Source: Candidatus Atribacteria bacterium (GTDB lineage: Bacteria; Atribacterota; Phoenicimicrobiia; Phoenicimicrobiales; Stramentimicrobiaceae). Taken from it: a stretch of DNA of 5,011 bases. Each line of letters begins with the position of its first letter. The stretch's first letter is position 1. The position numbers and the translations under genes were made by a program. The DNA lies in the NCBI GenBank assembly GCA_016934875.1, contig JAFGSC010000016.1:1-5011 (forward strand), read 5' to 3'. The notes below the pieces were generated by a model. The model saw only the letters and a program-made list of their open reading frames with translations, made no database searches and had not been told where the DNA came from. Shown piece after piece: positions 1-5,011 of this stretch.

Positions 1-2
1 GA

Positions 3-1145
3 TAAATGCTTAATTTTTTGCACGACTTCATCCCCAAAAAGTAATGGCAAATAGTGTTGCTTTTTAACTGGACGGTATTTTTTTTCAGCAAAGGGAACCA
101 GGTTGACGTTTACTCCATGCTCCACACAAAAATCTTCAAAATCCTTCAACTTACTAAATACTCGGCGATATCTTTTTTCTTTCTTTTCATCCAGATAATC
201 TAGTTTTTTTAAAATAATTTCAAAGGCATCATGCAGGCTGTAGATATTCATTTTTTCCAAATCGGGTATATTCTTTACCCGAAAATCGGAATAGATCAAA
301 ATAAGCGATTCGAGGGATAAATTTTCTAACTCTAAATCCCATACGGAATGGTTTACAGCAATATGTCCAATATAGGCAATATTTTGTCTTTTAAACCACA
401 AATCCGTATAATAGTAATGGAGGTACGGGACTCTCTTTATCTCATTGACCCGGCATCCATACTTACCGATATCATGCCCAGCCGAAGATCCCGAAACAAT
501 GCCTAAATCCAAGGAAATACCTTGTTTTTTAATTTGCCTAGCAAGACTCAAGGCTACAGAATGGACCCCGCATACATGATCTATCGTATTGTAATGATAA
601 ATCTCTCTGCTAAGAGCCATCATTTCGTAAACGAACAATTGATCAAAGGCGCTTAAAAAATGCTGATATTCCTGTGGTTGTTCTAATAAATCAATTTCCT
701 TTTTTGACAAGAAAACCAAAGGATATTGTGAAACAAAAGGATAAATTGAGTTTTTTTCTTGCAAGTGAACAATTTGACGATAAGTGAATAAAAAAAGGTA
801 TATCCATTTGCTTTCAGCCAAGGATATGTCCTTGCATTCAGGTCTGGTATTAGGAAAGGATAGAAATTGACAAAAGTGATAGATCTGCTTTAGCCATTGC
901 TCTTGGCTCCTTTCGCTATCAATCGAATGAAATTTATCCCAATAGAGTTCAAGGGTTTGCTTTGCACTTAATTCCTTTCGTTCTACCATCTGCGAAAGTT
1001 TTTCAACAAGTAGAGTATCTTTTTCTAAATCATGGATGTCTCGAAATTCTACTCCAACCTTTTTCAAGGATTCAAGCTGTGTTAAATTCTTAAAAATTCC
1101 AGCTACTTCATTTTTCGTATCGTTATCCTTTTTCTGCATTTCCAT
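3..1145 (-). CDS. HD-domain phosphohydrolase-like protein, N-terminal part (runs off left edge)
   Basis: The frame is open from ATG 1145 to the window edge, giving 381 residues with no stop, so the C-terminus is missing. The first ~180 residues are hydrophilic, probably helical, and match no family I recognise. An HD-type metal site follows: His190 and His195 (in IDHVCGVHS), His224-Asp225 (in SAGHDIGKYG), His261 and His266 (in IGHIAVNHS) and Asp287 (in LIYSDFRVK). The order H...HD...H...H...D is that of HD-family phosphohydrolases such as YqeK, so hydrolysis of a nucleotide or other phosphoester is a reasonable inference, but the substrate is unknown. No signal peptide or membrane segment is visible, so it is probably cytoplasmic. 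ATG 1145 is preferred over ATG 1139 because a GGTGG ribosome site (1155-1159) lies 9 nt upstream. An in-frame stop at 1167-1169 rules out a longer start. It is divergent from nnr. The HD domain is secure; the overall function is not. Confidence 0.85.
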   Translation of the reverse strand, partial: MEMQKKDNDTKNEVAGIFKNLTQLESLKKVGVEFRDIHDLEKDTLLVEKLSQMVERKELSAKQTLELYWDKFHSIDSERSQEQWLKQIYHFCQFLSFPNTRPECKDISLAESKWIYLFLFTYRQIVHLQEKNSIYPFVSQYPLVFLSKKEIDLLEQPQEYQHFLSAFDQLFVYEMMALSREIYHYNTIDHVCGVHSVALSLARQIKKQGISLDLGIVSGSSAGHDIGKYGCRVNEIKRVPYLHYYYTDLWFKRQNIAYIGHIAVNHSVWDLELENLSLESLILIYSDFRVKNIPDLEKMNIYSLHDAFEIILKKLDYLDEKKEKRYRRVFSKLKDFEDFCVEHGVNVNLVPFAEKKYRPVKKQHYLPLLFGDEVVQKIKHL

Positions 1146-1191
1146 AGAATCTATCCACCAATGAACTTAAGATCAACAATATTATGAATTC

Positions 1192-1220
1192 ATTTTACTA
1201 TTTTTTTAGTTTCTATCCAA
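1192..1220 (-). promoter_or_regulatory. Candidate sigma-A promoter for the HD-domain gene
   Basis: Reading the minus strand, TTGGAT (1220-1215) and TAAAAT (1197-1192) are separated by exactly 17 bp. Transcription would start near 1185, giving a leader of about 40 nt before ATG 1145. Both boxes are good but not perfect matches to TTGACA/TATAAT. In A/T-rich DNA such matches also arise by chance, so this is a prediction. Confidence 0.5.
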
Positions 1221-1222
1221 CA

Positions 1223-1256
1223 TTTTATATTGAGTCGTTTCACATAAAATATAAAA
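1223..1256. repeat. 9-bp A/T inverted repeat between divergent promoters
   Basis: TTTTATATT at 1223-1231 is exactly inverted as AATATAAAA at 1248-1256, with a 16-bp spacer. The centre lies between the two divergent -35 boxes, and the right arm lies in the spacer of the rightward promoter. The placement suits an operator for a dimeric regulator, but the arms contain only A and T, so chance is a real alternative. Confidence 0.3.
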
Positions 1257-1267
1257 CACAGTACAAT
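1239..1267 (+). promoter_or_regulatory. Candidate sigma-A promoter for nnr
   Basis: TTCACA (1239-1244) and TACAAT (1262-1267) are separated by 17 bp, and each matches the consensus at five of six positions. Transcription from here would give nnr an unusually long leader of about 240 nt. A perfect TATAAT at 1357-1362 is closer to the gene but lacks a well-spaced -35 box; it could be an alternative start. Confidence 0.45.
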
Positions 1268-1399
1268 ACTGATCATCTATGAATTGTTTATCCTGTTTAT
1301 TTACACTATTTAAATCTTTCTTGGGAAAAGTTGTAAATCTATATTAATTTTTATAGTATAATTATTGAGAGGTAAATCATCAGTATAAGCACACGATCT

Positions 1400-1418
1400 C
1401 TTCTCCCAAGGGGAGAGG
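1400..1418 (+). other. GC-rich hairpin in the presumed nnr leader
   Basis: CTTCTCCC pairs with GGGAGAGG across the three-base loop AAG, forming an 8-bp stem with one G-U pair. It is the only GC-rich structure in the intergenic region. No T-run follows it on the plus strand, so it is not a standard intrinsic terminator. It ends about 100 nt before the nnr start. It could affect transcript stability or be a protein or RNA binding element; the role is unknown. Confidence 0.4.
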
Positions 1419-1516
1419 GTTTCAAAAGTAATTTCAGTCAATCTTATTTGCATCTTTAACATATCAAGCATCGATTGTTTATTGAATGAATTTCTCTGAA
1501 AGAAAGGATTATAATC

Positions 1517-3094
1517 ATGGATATAGCTTGGAAGAAAGAAATGCAGCATATGGATGAAAATGCTATTAAAGCTTATGGTATCAGCGATGTCGTTTTAATG
1601 GAAAATGCGGGAATGGCTGCTTACCAAGTCATTTCAAAGAATTTAGGGGTCCAAAATAAGCAATTTCTAATATTTTGTGGTACCGGCAATAATGGAGGAG
1701 ACGGGCTTGTTCTGGCAAGAAAACTGTATTCTAATGGCGCTTTTGTTAAAATCTGCATATTAAATAATCCCGAAAAATTCCACAACGCTGCTCAAACTAA
1801 TTGGCATATCATTCAAAACTTAAAGATTCCAGTATTCATCAATCCCTCACTTGAAGAAATCAATGCACTCCTAAGTCCGGAAGACATTGTCGTAGACGCT
1901 ATTTTTGGTACTGGGTTAACCAAGGATATCAGAGGAATATTATTTCAGGTCGTTCAAACAATCAATCAAAGCAATAATCCTGTCGTCAGCATTGATATTC
2001 CATCAGGTATCAATGCTGATAATGGAAAAATTTGCGGCATTGCCATCAAAGCAGATTATACTGTGACTTTTGGACTTCCTAAAGTAGGGAATATACTCTA
2101 TCCTGGATATGAGTATGGCGGAAAACTTTATATTTCTACCATCTCCTTCCCGCCTGAGCTCTACAAAGCAGAAAATATAAAAATCCATATAAACCAGCCC
2201 ACGATAATCCCACAAAGAACAGTAGATGGACATAAAGGAACCTTTGGAAATGCCCTCTTTATCGCAGGGGCACAAAACTATTTTGGTTCTCCTTATTTTT
2301 CATCGCTTTCTTTTTTAAAAGCCGGAGGCGGTTATTCTAGACTAGCAGCTCCAGCTTCTATGATTCCTTATATCAGTTTAAAAGCAAGTGAAGTCGTATT
2401 TCTTCCCCAAAAGGAAACAGTCATAGGAACGATTGCCTTGAATAATTTCGATCATCTTTTGGAATGGTCAAAGAAGATGGATATTATCGTTATCGGCCCT
2501 GGCTTATCCTTGCAGGAAGAAACACAGCTTCTTATACAAAAATTAATACCAGAAATCGATAAACCACTGCTAATCGACGGTGATGGTTTAACTGTCTTAA
2601 GCCAAGATCTTTCCATTTTAAAAAAACGCCAAAGTGCCACCATTCTTACTCCCCACTTAGGAGAAATGGCACGCATCACGAAGAAATCAATTGAGGAGAT
2701 TCAAAAAGACCCAATCCATATGGTTCGAGAATTCAGTCAAAAACTAAACGCAATCCTTGTCCTTAAAGGAGCTCATTCTATCATTGGGTTACCCGATGAT
2801 CATATTTTTATCAATATGACCGGAAACAGCGGAATGGCATCTGCTGGCTCCGGAGACACACTCACCGGAACGATAGCTGCAATGTTTACATTGGGTTTAC
2901 CTATTGAATCTGCTGTCAGGCAAGGTACGATGGTTCATGGACTTGCAGGAGACTTGGCTGCTCGAGAAAAAGGCGAAGACGGGATGACGGCTCAAGACAT
3001 TATGGATGCTATACCAAAAACATTAAAGCTTCTTCGTGAGAGCCAAACGTCAGCCAGACCATTCTTCTTTCAAGGTTTCGAAACAATTGGGTAA
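1517..3094 (+). CDS. nnr: Bifunctional NAD(P)H-hydrate epimerase / NAD(P)H-hydrate dehydratase
   Basis: This enzyme repairs hydrated NADH and NADPH, damage products that form spontaneously or through side reactions. The epimerase half interconverts the R and S forms. The kinase-like half dehydrates the S form at the expense of ADP (or ATP in some homologues). Both domains look complete in 525 residues, close to the roughly 515 of the fused E. coli protein. The YjeF-N domain (about 1-215) shows LMENAG (27-32), GTGNNGGDG (55-63), VDAIFGTG (126-133), SIDIPSG (158-164, with the likely catalytic Asp160) and TFGLPKVG (184-191). The ribokinase-like domain (about 230-505) shows KGTFGNALFIAG (240-251), VIGPGLS (325-331), LLIDGDGL (351-358), TPHLGE (378-383) and the GSGD active-site motif with Asp447. 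The start is supported by AAAGGA at 1503-1508, 8 nt upstream. The last ~20 residues, including three Phe in a row, extend past the usual domain end. It is cytoplasmic and stands alone on the plus strand. Confidence 0.97.
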   Translation: MDIAWKKEMQHMDENAIKAYGISDVVLMENAGMAAYQVISKNLGVQNKQFLIFCGTGNNGGDGLVLARKLYSNGAFVKICILNNPEKFHNAAQTNWHIIQNLKIPVFINPSLEEINALLSPEDIVVDAIFGTGLTKDIRGILFQVVQTINQSNNPVVSIDIPSGINADNGKICGIAIKADYTVTFGLPKVGNILYPGYEYGGKLYISTISFPPELYKAENIKIHINQPTIIPQRTVDGHKGTFGNALFIAGAQNYFGSPYFSSLSFLKAGGGYSRLAAPASMIPYISLKASEVVFLPQKETVIGTIALNNFDHLLEWSKKMDIIVIGPGLSLQEETQLLIQKLIPEIDKPLLIDGDGLTVLSQDLSILKKRQSATILTPHLGEMARITKKSIEEIQKDPIHMVREFSQKLNAILVLKGAHSIIGLPDDHIFINMTGNSGMASAGSGDTLTGTIAAMFTLGLPIESAVRQGTMVHGLAGDLAAREKGEDGMTAQDIMDAIPKTLKLLRESQTSARPFFFQGFETIG

Positions 3095-3221
3095 TAGGAA
3101 AAAATACATTTTTATCAGATAAGAAAAGCCTTCATTTTTTACCCATTCGTTCAATCTGAACTATATAATAAAAAAATAAATGTTTTTAAAATCATAAGGG
3201 TAGACTTCTAACTCTGAATGA
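3095..3221. other. Convergent spacer between nnr and the secreted-protein gene
   Basis: Two genes converge on this 127-bp A/T-rich stretch. It holds only weak hairpins: an A/U-rich one around 3113-3127 and a 5-bp GTTCA/TGAAC stem at about 3149-3161. None has a GC-rich stem followed by a T-run, so no terminator is called. Confidence 0.5.
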
Positions 3222-3821
3222 TTAATTGCTAGCTAAATAATCATGAAATTCTTTAATAAATTCCAATAAACTCATCGCATTTCTATCTGTTTTATAACTA
3301 ATATCTGAAGTAGGTTGTATGGCTTCCACATGCCAGCTGCTTCCCACATAGATCAGTTCATCACAATATTCTAATTGGTAACTCTGCTCAACTCTTGTAA
3401 TCCGAAGAGGTATACCTTTTTCATTAAAGACTTCTACTATATGAGATCCTAATTTAATTTTTACCTTTTCTGCGATGACATTCAAATTTCCATATCGATT
3501 ATCCCAAGATTGCACTTTCCATTCATGATCAAAATAAATGGGTGCTTGGCGGTAATAAAAAACATGTTCTTCTTCATCAATCCAGTCAGGTACTCCCATA
3601 ACTTCTTGAACTTCTTTTGCGGTAGAACCAATTCCTATCAAATTAGAACTTGATTTTTTCACGTACATATTTCTTTCTTGTGCAGAAATAACATCATCAA
3701 CCGATGACCAATTATTTTTCATTGAAGCTTCTTCCTTATTTTGTAATTGACCAAAGGTTGGTAAAGAAATAAAAGAAAAAAAGAAGATTAAAACTATCAT
3801 GAACATTTTGACATTTCTCAT
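3222..3821 (-). CDS. Small secreted protein with two BamE/SmpA-like repeats
   Basis: I do not recognise a named family for this 199-residue protein. A basic N-terminus and hydrophobic stretch (about residues 5-22) form a signal peptide, likely cut near Gly24-Gln25. There is no lipobox Cys. The mature part carries two similar segments. Segment 1 (61-108) has IGIGSTAKEV, MGVPDWI and IYFDHEWKVQSW. Segment 2 (121-170) has IKLGSHIVEV, KGIPLRI and IYVGSSWHVEAI. The pattern G-S/T-x3-EV...G-x-P...Y...W-x-V resembles the SmpA/OmlA (BamE-like) fold, known for small exported proteins; a scaffolding or binding role at the cell surface is inference. A third region (about 175-199) is helical. The start at 3821 is chosen over an ATG at 3851, ten codons upstream, because GGGAGGT (3829-3835) lies 7 nt before it and would otherwise be inside the gene. 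It is the last of three co-directional genes, 112 nt after the lipoprotein gene. Confidence 0.85.
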   Translation of the reverse strand: MRNVKMFMIVLIFFFSFISLPTFGQLQNKEEASMKNNWSSVDDVISAQERNMYVKKSSSNLIGIGSTAKEVQEVMGVPDWIDEEEHVFYYRQAPIYFDHEWKVQSWDNRYGNLNVIAEKVKIKLGSHIVEVFNEKGIPLRITRVEQSYQLEYCDELIYVGSSWHVEAIQPTSDISYKTDRNAMSLLEFIKEFHDYLASN

Positions 3822-3828
3822 TTTATGG

Positions 3829-3835
3829 ACCTCCC
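3829..3835 (-). promoter_or_regulatory. Strong ribosome binding site deciding the start at 3821
   Basis: The minus-strand sequence GGGAGGT sits 7 nt upstream of the ATG at 3821-3819, a near-ideal Shine-Dalgarno arrangement. No comparable site precedes the in-frame ATG at 3851. Confidence 0.8.
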
Positions 3836-3863
3836 AATTGATATTCACCATGATTCAAAATTT

Positions 3864-3872
3864 ATTTTAACA
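3864..3872 (-). promoter_or_regulatory. Candidate extended -10 promoter for the secreted protein
   Basis: On the minus strand the sequence TGTTAAAAT (3872-3864) is an extended -10 element (TGn before TAAAAT). At 16-17 bp upstream there is only a T-rich stretch, so the -35 is weak or absent, as is common for extended -10 promoters. Transcription would begin near 3857, leaving a leader of about 35 nt that includes the ribosome site. It may allow this gene to be expressed separately from the lipoprotein gene. Confidence 0.4.
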
Positions 3873-3933
3873 TGTTTTCATCTTTTAAAAAATAGATCGT
3901 TATAGAAAAAGTAAATGTCCTTTGAAATAACAA

Positions 3934-4671
3934 TTATACTTCGTTCAACTCGGATGGTACCAATCGAACGTCAATCATCCCAAGACCAGCAATCAGGGTA
4001 ACAAAAATTTTTCTTTCGGTAAAATTGAAAATCGAATTGTAATAGAAATTCCCAATTTGATTAAGGCCATCGCATCGAATACGATAGATACCTCCTTGAA
4101 TCATAAGGCGAATTCCAATATCTGCTGGTAAATTGATCAAGGTGTTCCCAATTCCACCTACCAAGGTTATATTTACATTTTCCTGATAATCTCCCGTTAG
4201 ATCGATCAGGGTATCACCAGTTCCGATTACGGCTTTCAGGTCAATTAAATTAACTGAATTTAAATCCAATTGACTGTTTCCACTCCCCATTACGATATCC
4301 ATCTTTAGGGGAACATCTTCATTAAACTGTAAGAACCAATGATTAATCGTGGGATTGAACAATCCTTTAGTATTTTTCTTTTGCACAATTTTGAGATATC
4401 CTTCACCACCGTCTACAGTATAATTAACTTCAGGGTTCCATCGGGTTAAATTATATGAAAACTTGGATATTAGTAAAGGTATTTGCTTTTCCCCTGAAAT
4501 AAAAATATCCCCATGGTATAATGCTGCAGTTACATTGACTTTATCGGCTGATTTAAGATCAATGGTAAGGTTTTCTTCAACAAGATCTCCAATATCCCAA
4601 CATGCCGATAGTGAAATAACCATAAAAGTAACCAGAATAATACGGCAAAAAATAGCAATCCTATTTTTCAC
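3934..4671 (-). CDS. Toast-rack/LiaF-like cell-surface lipoprotein
   Basis: This is a membrane-anchored lipoprotein of 245 residues with a GTG start. A basic N-terminus and hydrophobic stretch end in the lipobox LSAC, with Cys24 as the lipidation site, so the protein sits on the outer face of the membrane. The N-terminal part of the mature chain resembles the toast-rack N-terminal domain (DUF2154-like): a short run on 'ENLTIDLKSADKVNV', then KFSYNLTRWNPEVNY (about 70-84). The C-terminal part (about 125-240) is a beta-rich repeat with recurring glycine turns (GSGNSQLDL, GTGDTLIDL, GGIGNTLINLPADIGI, LGMIDVRL), like the LiaF C-terminal / DUF4097 beta-helix. Such proteins are linked to envelope-stress sensing in some Bacillota; that role here is inference, since no Lia two-component genes are in view. 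GTG 4671 is preferred to GTG 4680 because AGGAAGGTGA (4677-4686) is well spaced for 4671 but abuts 4680. It lies 48 nt after pepF without a terminator. Confidence 0.88.
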   Translation of the reverse strand: MKNRIAIFCRIILVTFMVISLSACWDIGDLVEENLTIDLKSADKVNVTAALYHGDIFISGEKQIPLLISKFSYNLTRWNPEVNYTVDGGEGYLKIVQKKNTKGLFNPTINHWFLQFNEDVPLKMDIVMGSGNSQLDLNSVNLIDLKAVIGTGDTLIDLTGDYQENVNITLVGGIGNTLINLPADIGIRLMIQGGIYRIRCDGLNQIGNFYYNSIFNFTERKIFVTLIAGLGMIDVRLVPSELNEV

Positions 4672-4676
4672 TTCTT

Positions 4677-4686
4677 TCACCTTCCT
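4677..4686 (-). promoter_or_regulatory. Ribosome binding site deciding the GTG start at 4671
   Basis: The minus-strand AGGAAGGTGA contains AAGGTGA 5 nt before GTG 4671. The alternative in-frame GTG at 4680 lies inside this element and would have essentially no spacing. No ATG is available upstream, because an in-frame TGA occurs at 4704-4702. Confidence 0.65.
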
Positions 4687-4719
4687 GATAACGGGTCTTT
4701 TTCAAGCATTCTGAATATC

Positions 4720-5010
4720 TCAACTCTTCAAGTTCTCCAATTGAAATATTAATTCTTGCAATAATTTCATCGCTTCTTCTAAGGGTTGCCTGGTTTTTAG
4801 ATCAACGCCAGCCTCTATCAATACATTCGTTGGATAGTCTGAATTACCCCTACTGAGAAAATTGATATATCGATTGACTGCTGGTTTGCCTTCCTGTAAA
4901 ATTTTTTGAGAGAGCGCAATAGCCGCAGCAAATCCAGTAGCATACTGATATACATAATAAAGGTAATAGAAGTGGGGTATACGTGCCCATTCTAAAGAAA
5001 TTTGTGGATC
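4720..5010 (-). CDS. pepF: Oligoendopeptidase F (M3 family metallopeptidase), C-terminal end
   Basis: Only the last 96 residues and the TGA stop are in the window; the HExxH zinc site lies outside to the right. The fragment shows the conserved substrate-side segment of M3B peptidases, RIPHFYYLYYVYQYATGF, followed by a helix (AAAIALSQKIL), then FLSRGNSDYP and LIEAGVDL, all typical of the PepF C-terminus. M3B enzymes are cytoplasmic zinc peptidases that cleave short peptides, often those imported by Opp transporters; the exact substrates cannot be read here. The conserved His and Tyr residues of the HFYY...YQY segment are intact, so there is no sign of decay. It is the first of three leftward genes and may be cotranscribed with the lipoprotein gene 48 nt downstream. 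The family assignment is strong; the subgroup within M3B is less certain. Confidence 0.92.
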   Translation of the reverse strand, partial: DPQISLEWARIPHFYYLYYVYQYATGFAAAIALSQKILQEGKPAVNRYINFLSRGNSDYPTNVLIEAGVDLKTRQPLEEAMKLLQELIFQLENLKS

Positions 5011-5011
5011 A

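Larger units (their letters stand above)
1146..1516. other. Divergent intergenic control region (371 bp)
   Basis: This A/T-rich stretch separates the leftward HD gene from the rightward nnr gene. It contains a candidate promoter for each direction, an inverted repeat between them, and a GC-rich hairpin closer to nnr. I found no tRNA, no recognised riboswitch or T-box core, and no convincing small gene. A 22-codon plus-strand frame at 1279-1347 lacks a ribosome binding site. Confidence 0.7.

Noticed and set aside
1279..1347. 22-codon plus-strand small frame just after the candidate nnr promoter
   Set aside because: It has no ribosome binding site and would start only about 5 nt after the predicted transcript start; nothing beyond an open frame supports it.
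1400..1418. T-box or known riboswitch in the nnr leader
   Set aside because: The hairpin is present, but no T-box sequence, no terminator partner stem and no known riboswitch core could be found around it.
1310..1549. 79-codon minus-strand open frame crossing the nnr start
   Set aside because: Its start lies inside nnr, it has no ribosome binding site, its composition is not protein-like in any recognised way, and it overlaps the presumed nnr leader in antisense.
2003..2679. Two minus-strand open frames (2003-2275 and 2452-2679) inside nnr
   Set aside because: Both are antisense to well-conserved enzyme motifs of nnr and show no recognisable domain, so they are shadows.
3095..3221. Bidirectional intrinsic terminator between the convergent genes
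   Set aside because: Only short or A/U-only stems are present and none is followed by a proper T-run, so termination may be factor-dependent or lie elsewhere.
3822..3851. Longer start (ATG 3851) for the secreted protein
   Set aside because: A near-perfect ribosome site falls inside this extension, and the shorter form begins with a typical signal peptide.
4463..4714. 83-codon plus-strand open frame
   Set aside because: It is antisense to the lipoprotein gene, whose lipobox and beta-repeat pattern are clear, and it has no recognisable product.

Overview
This is an A/T-rich window from a low-GC Gram-positive bacterium (Bacillota). The evidence is the base composition, AGGAGG-type ribosome binding sites, sigma-A-like promoters, a lipobox lipoprotein of the LiaF/'toast-rack' type and a PepF-type M3 peptidase. 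The genus cannot be named from this sequence. Bacillales or a Clostridia-related lineage are both possible, and the fused nnr gene does not separate them.

Layout: (1) Positions 3-1145, minus strand, hold the N-terminal 381 residues of a large HD-domain protein that runs off the left edge. (2) Positions 1146-1516 are a 371-bp divergent intergenic region. It has one plausible promoter for each direction, an A/T inverted repeat between them, and a GC-rich hairpin in what would be a long leader for the rightward gene. (3) Positions 1517-3094, plus strand, hold a complete bifunctional Nnr (NAD(P)HX epimerase fused to NAD(P)HX dehydratase), a metabolite-repair housekeeping enzyme. (4) Positions 3095-3221 are a convergent spacer without a convincing terminator. 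(5) Positions 3222-5010, minus strand, hold three co-directional genes. In transcription order these are the C-terminal end of an oligoendopeptidase F, a toast-rack lipoprotein starting at a GTG, and a small secreted protein built from two copies of a BamE/SmpA-like motif.

The lipoprotein follows pepF by only 48 nt and may be cotranscribed with it. The secreted protein lies 112 nt further on and has its own candidate extended -10 promoter. The last two genes point to the cell envelope, while Nnr and PepF are cytoplasmic. I see no mobile element, CRISPR array, tRNA or rRNA, and no obvious new multi-gene system. The points most worth a second look are the internal duplication in the secreted protein, the unusual HD protein, and the divergent control region between it and nnr.
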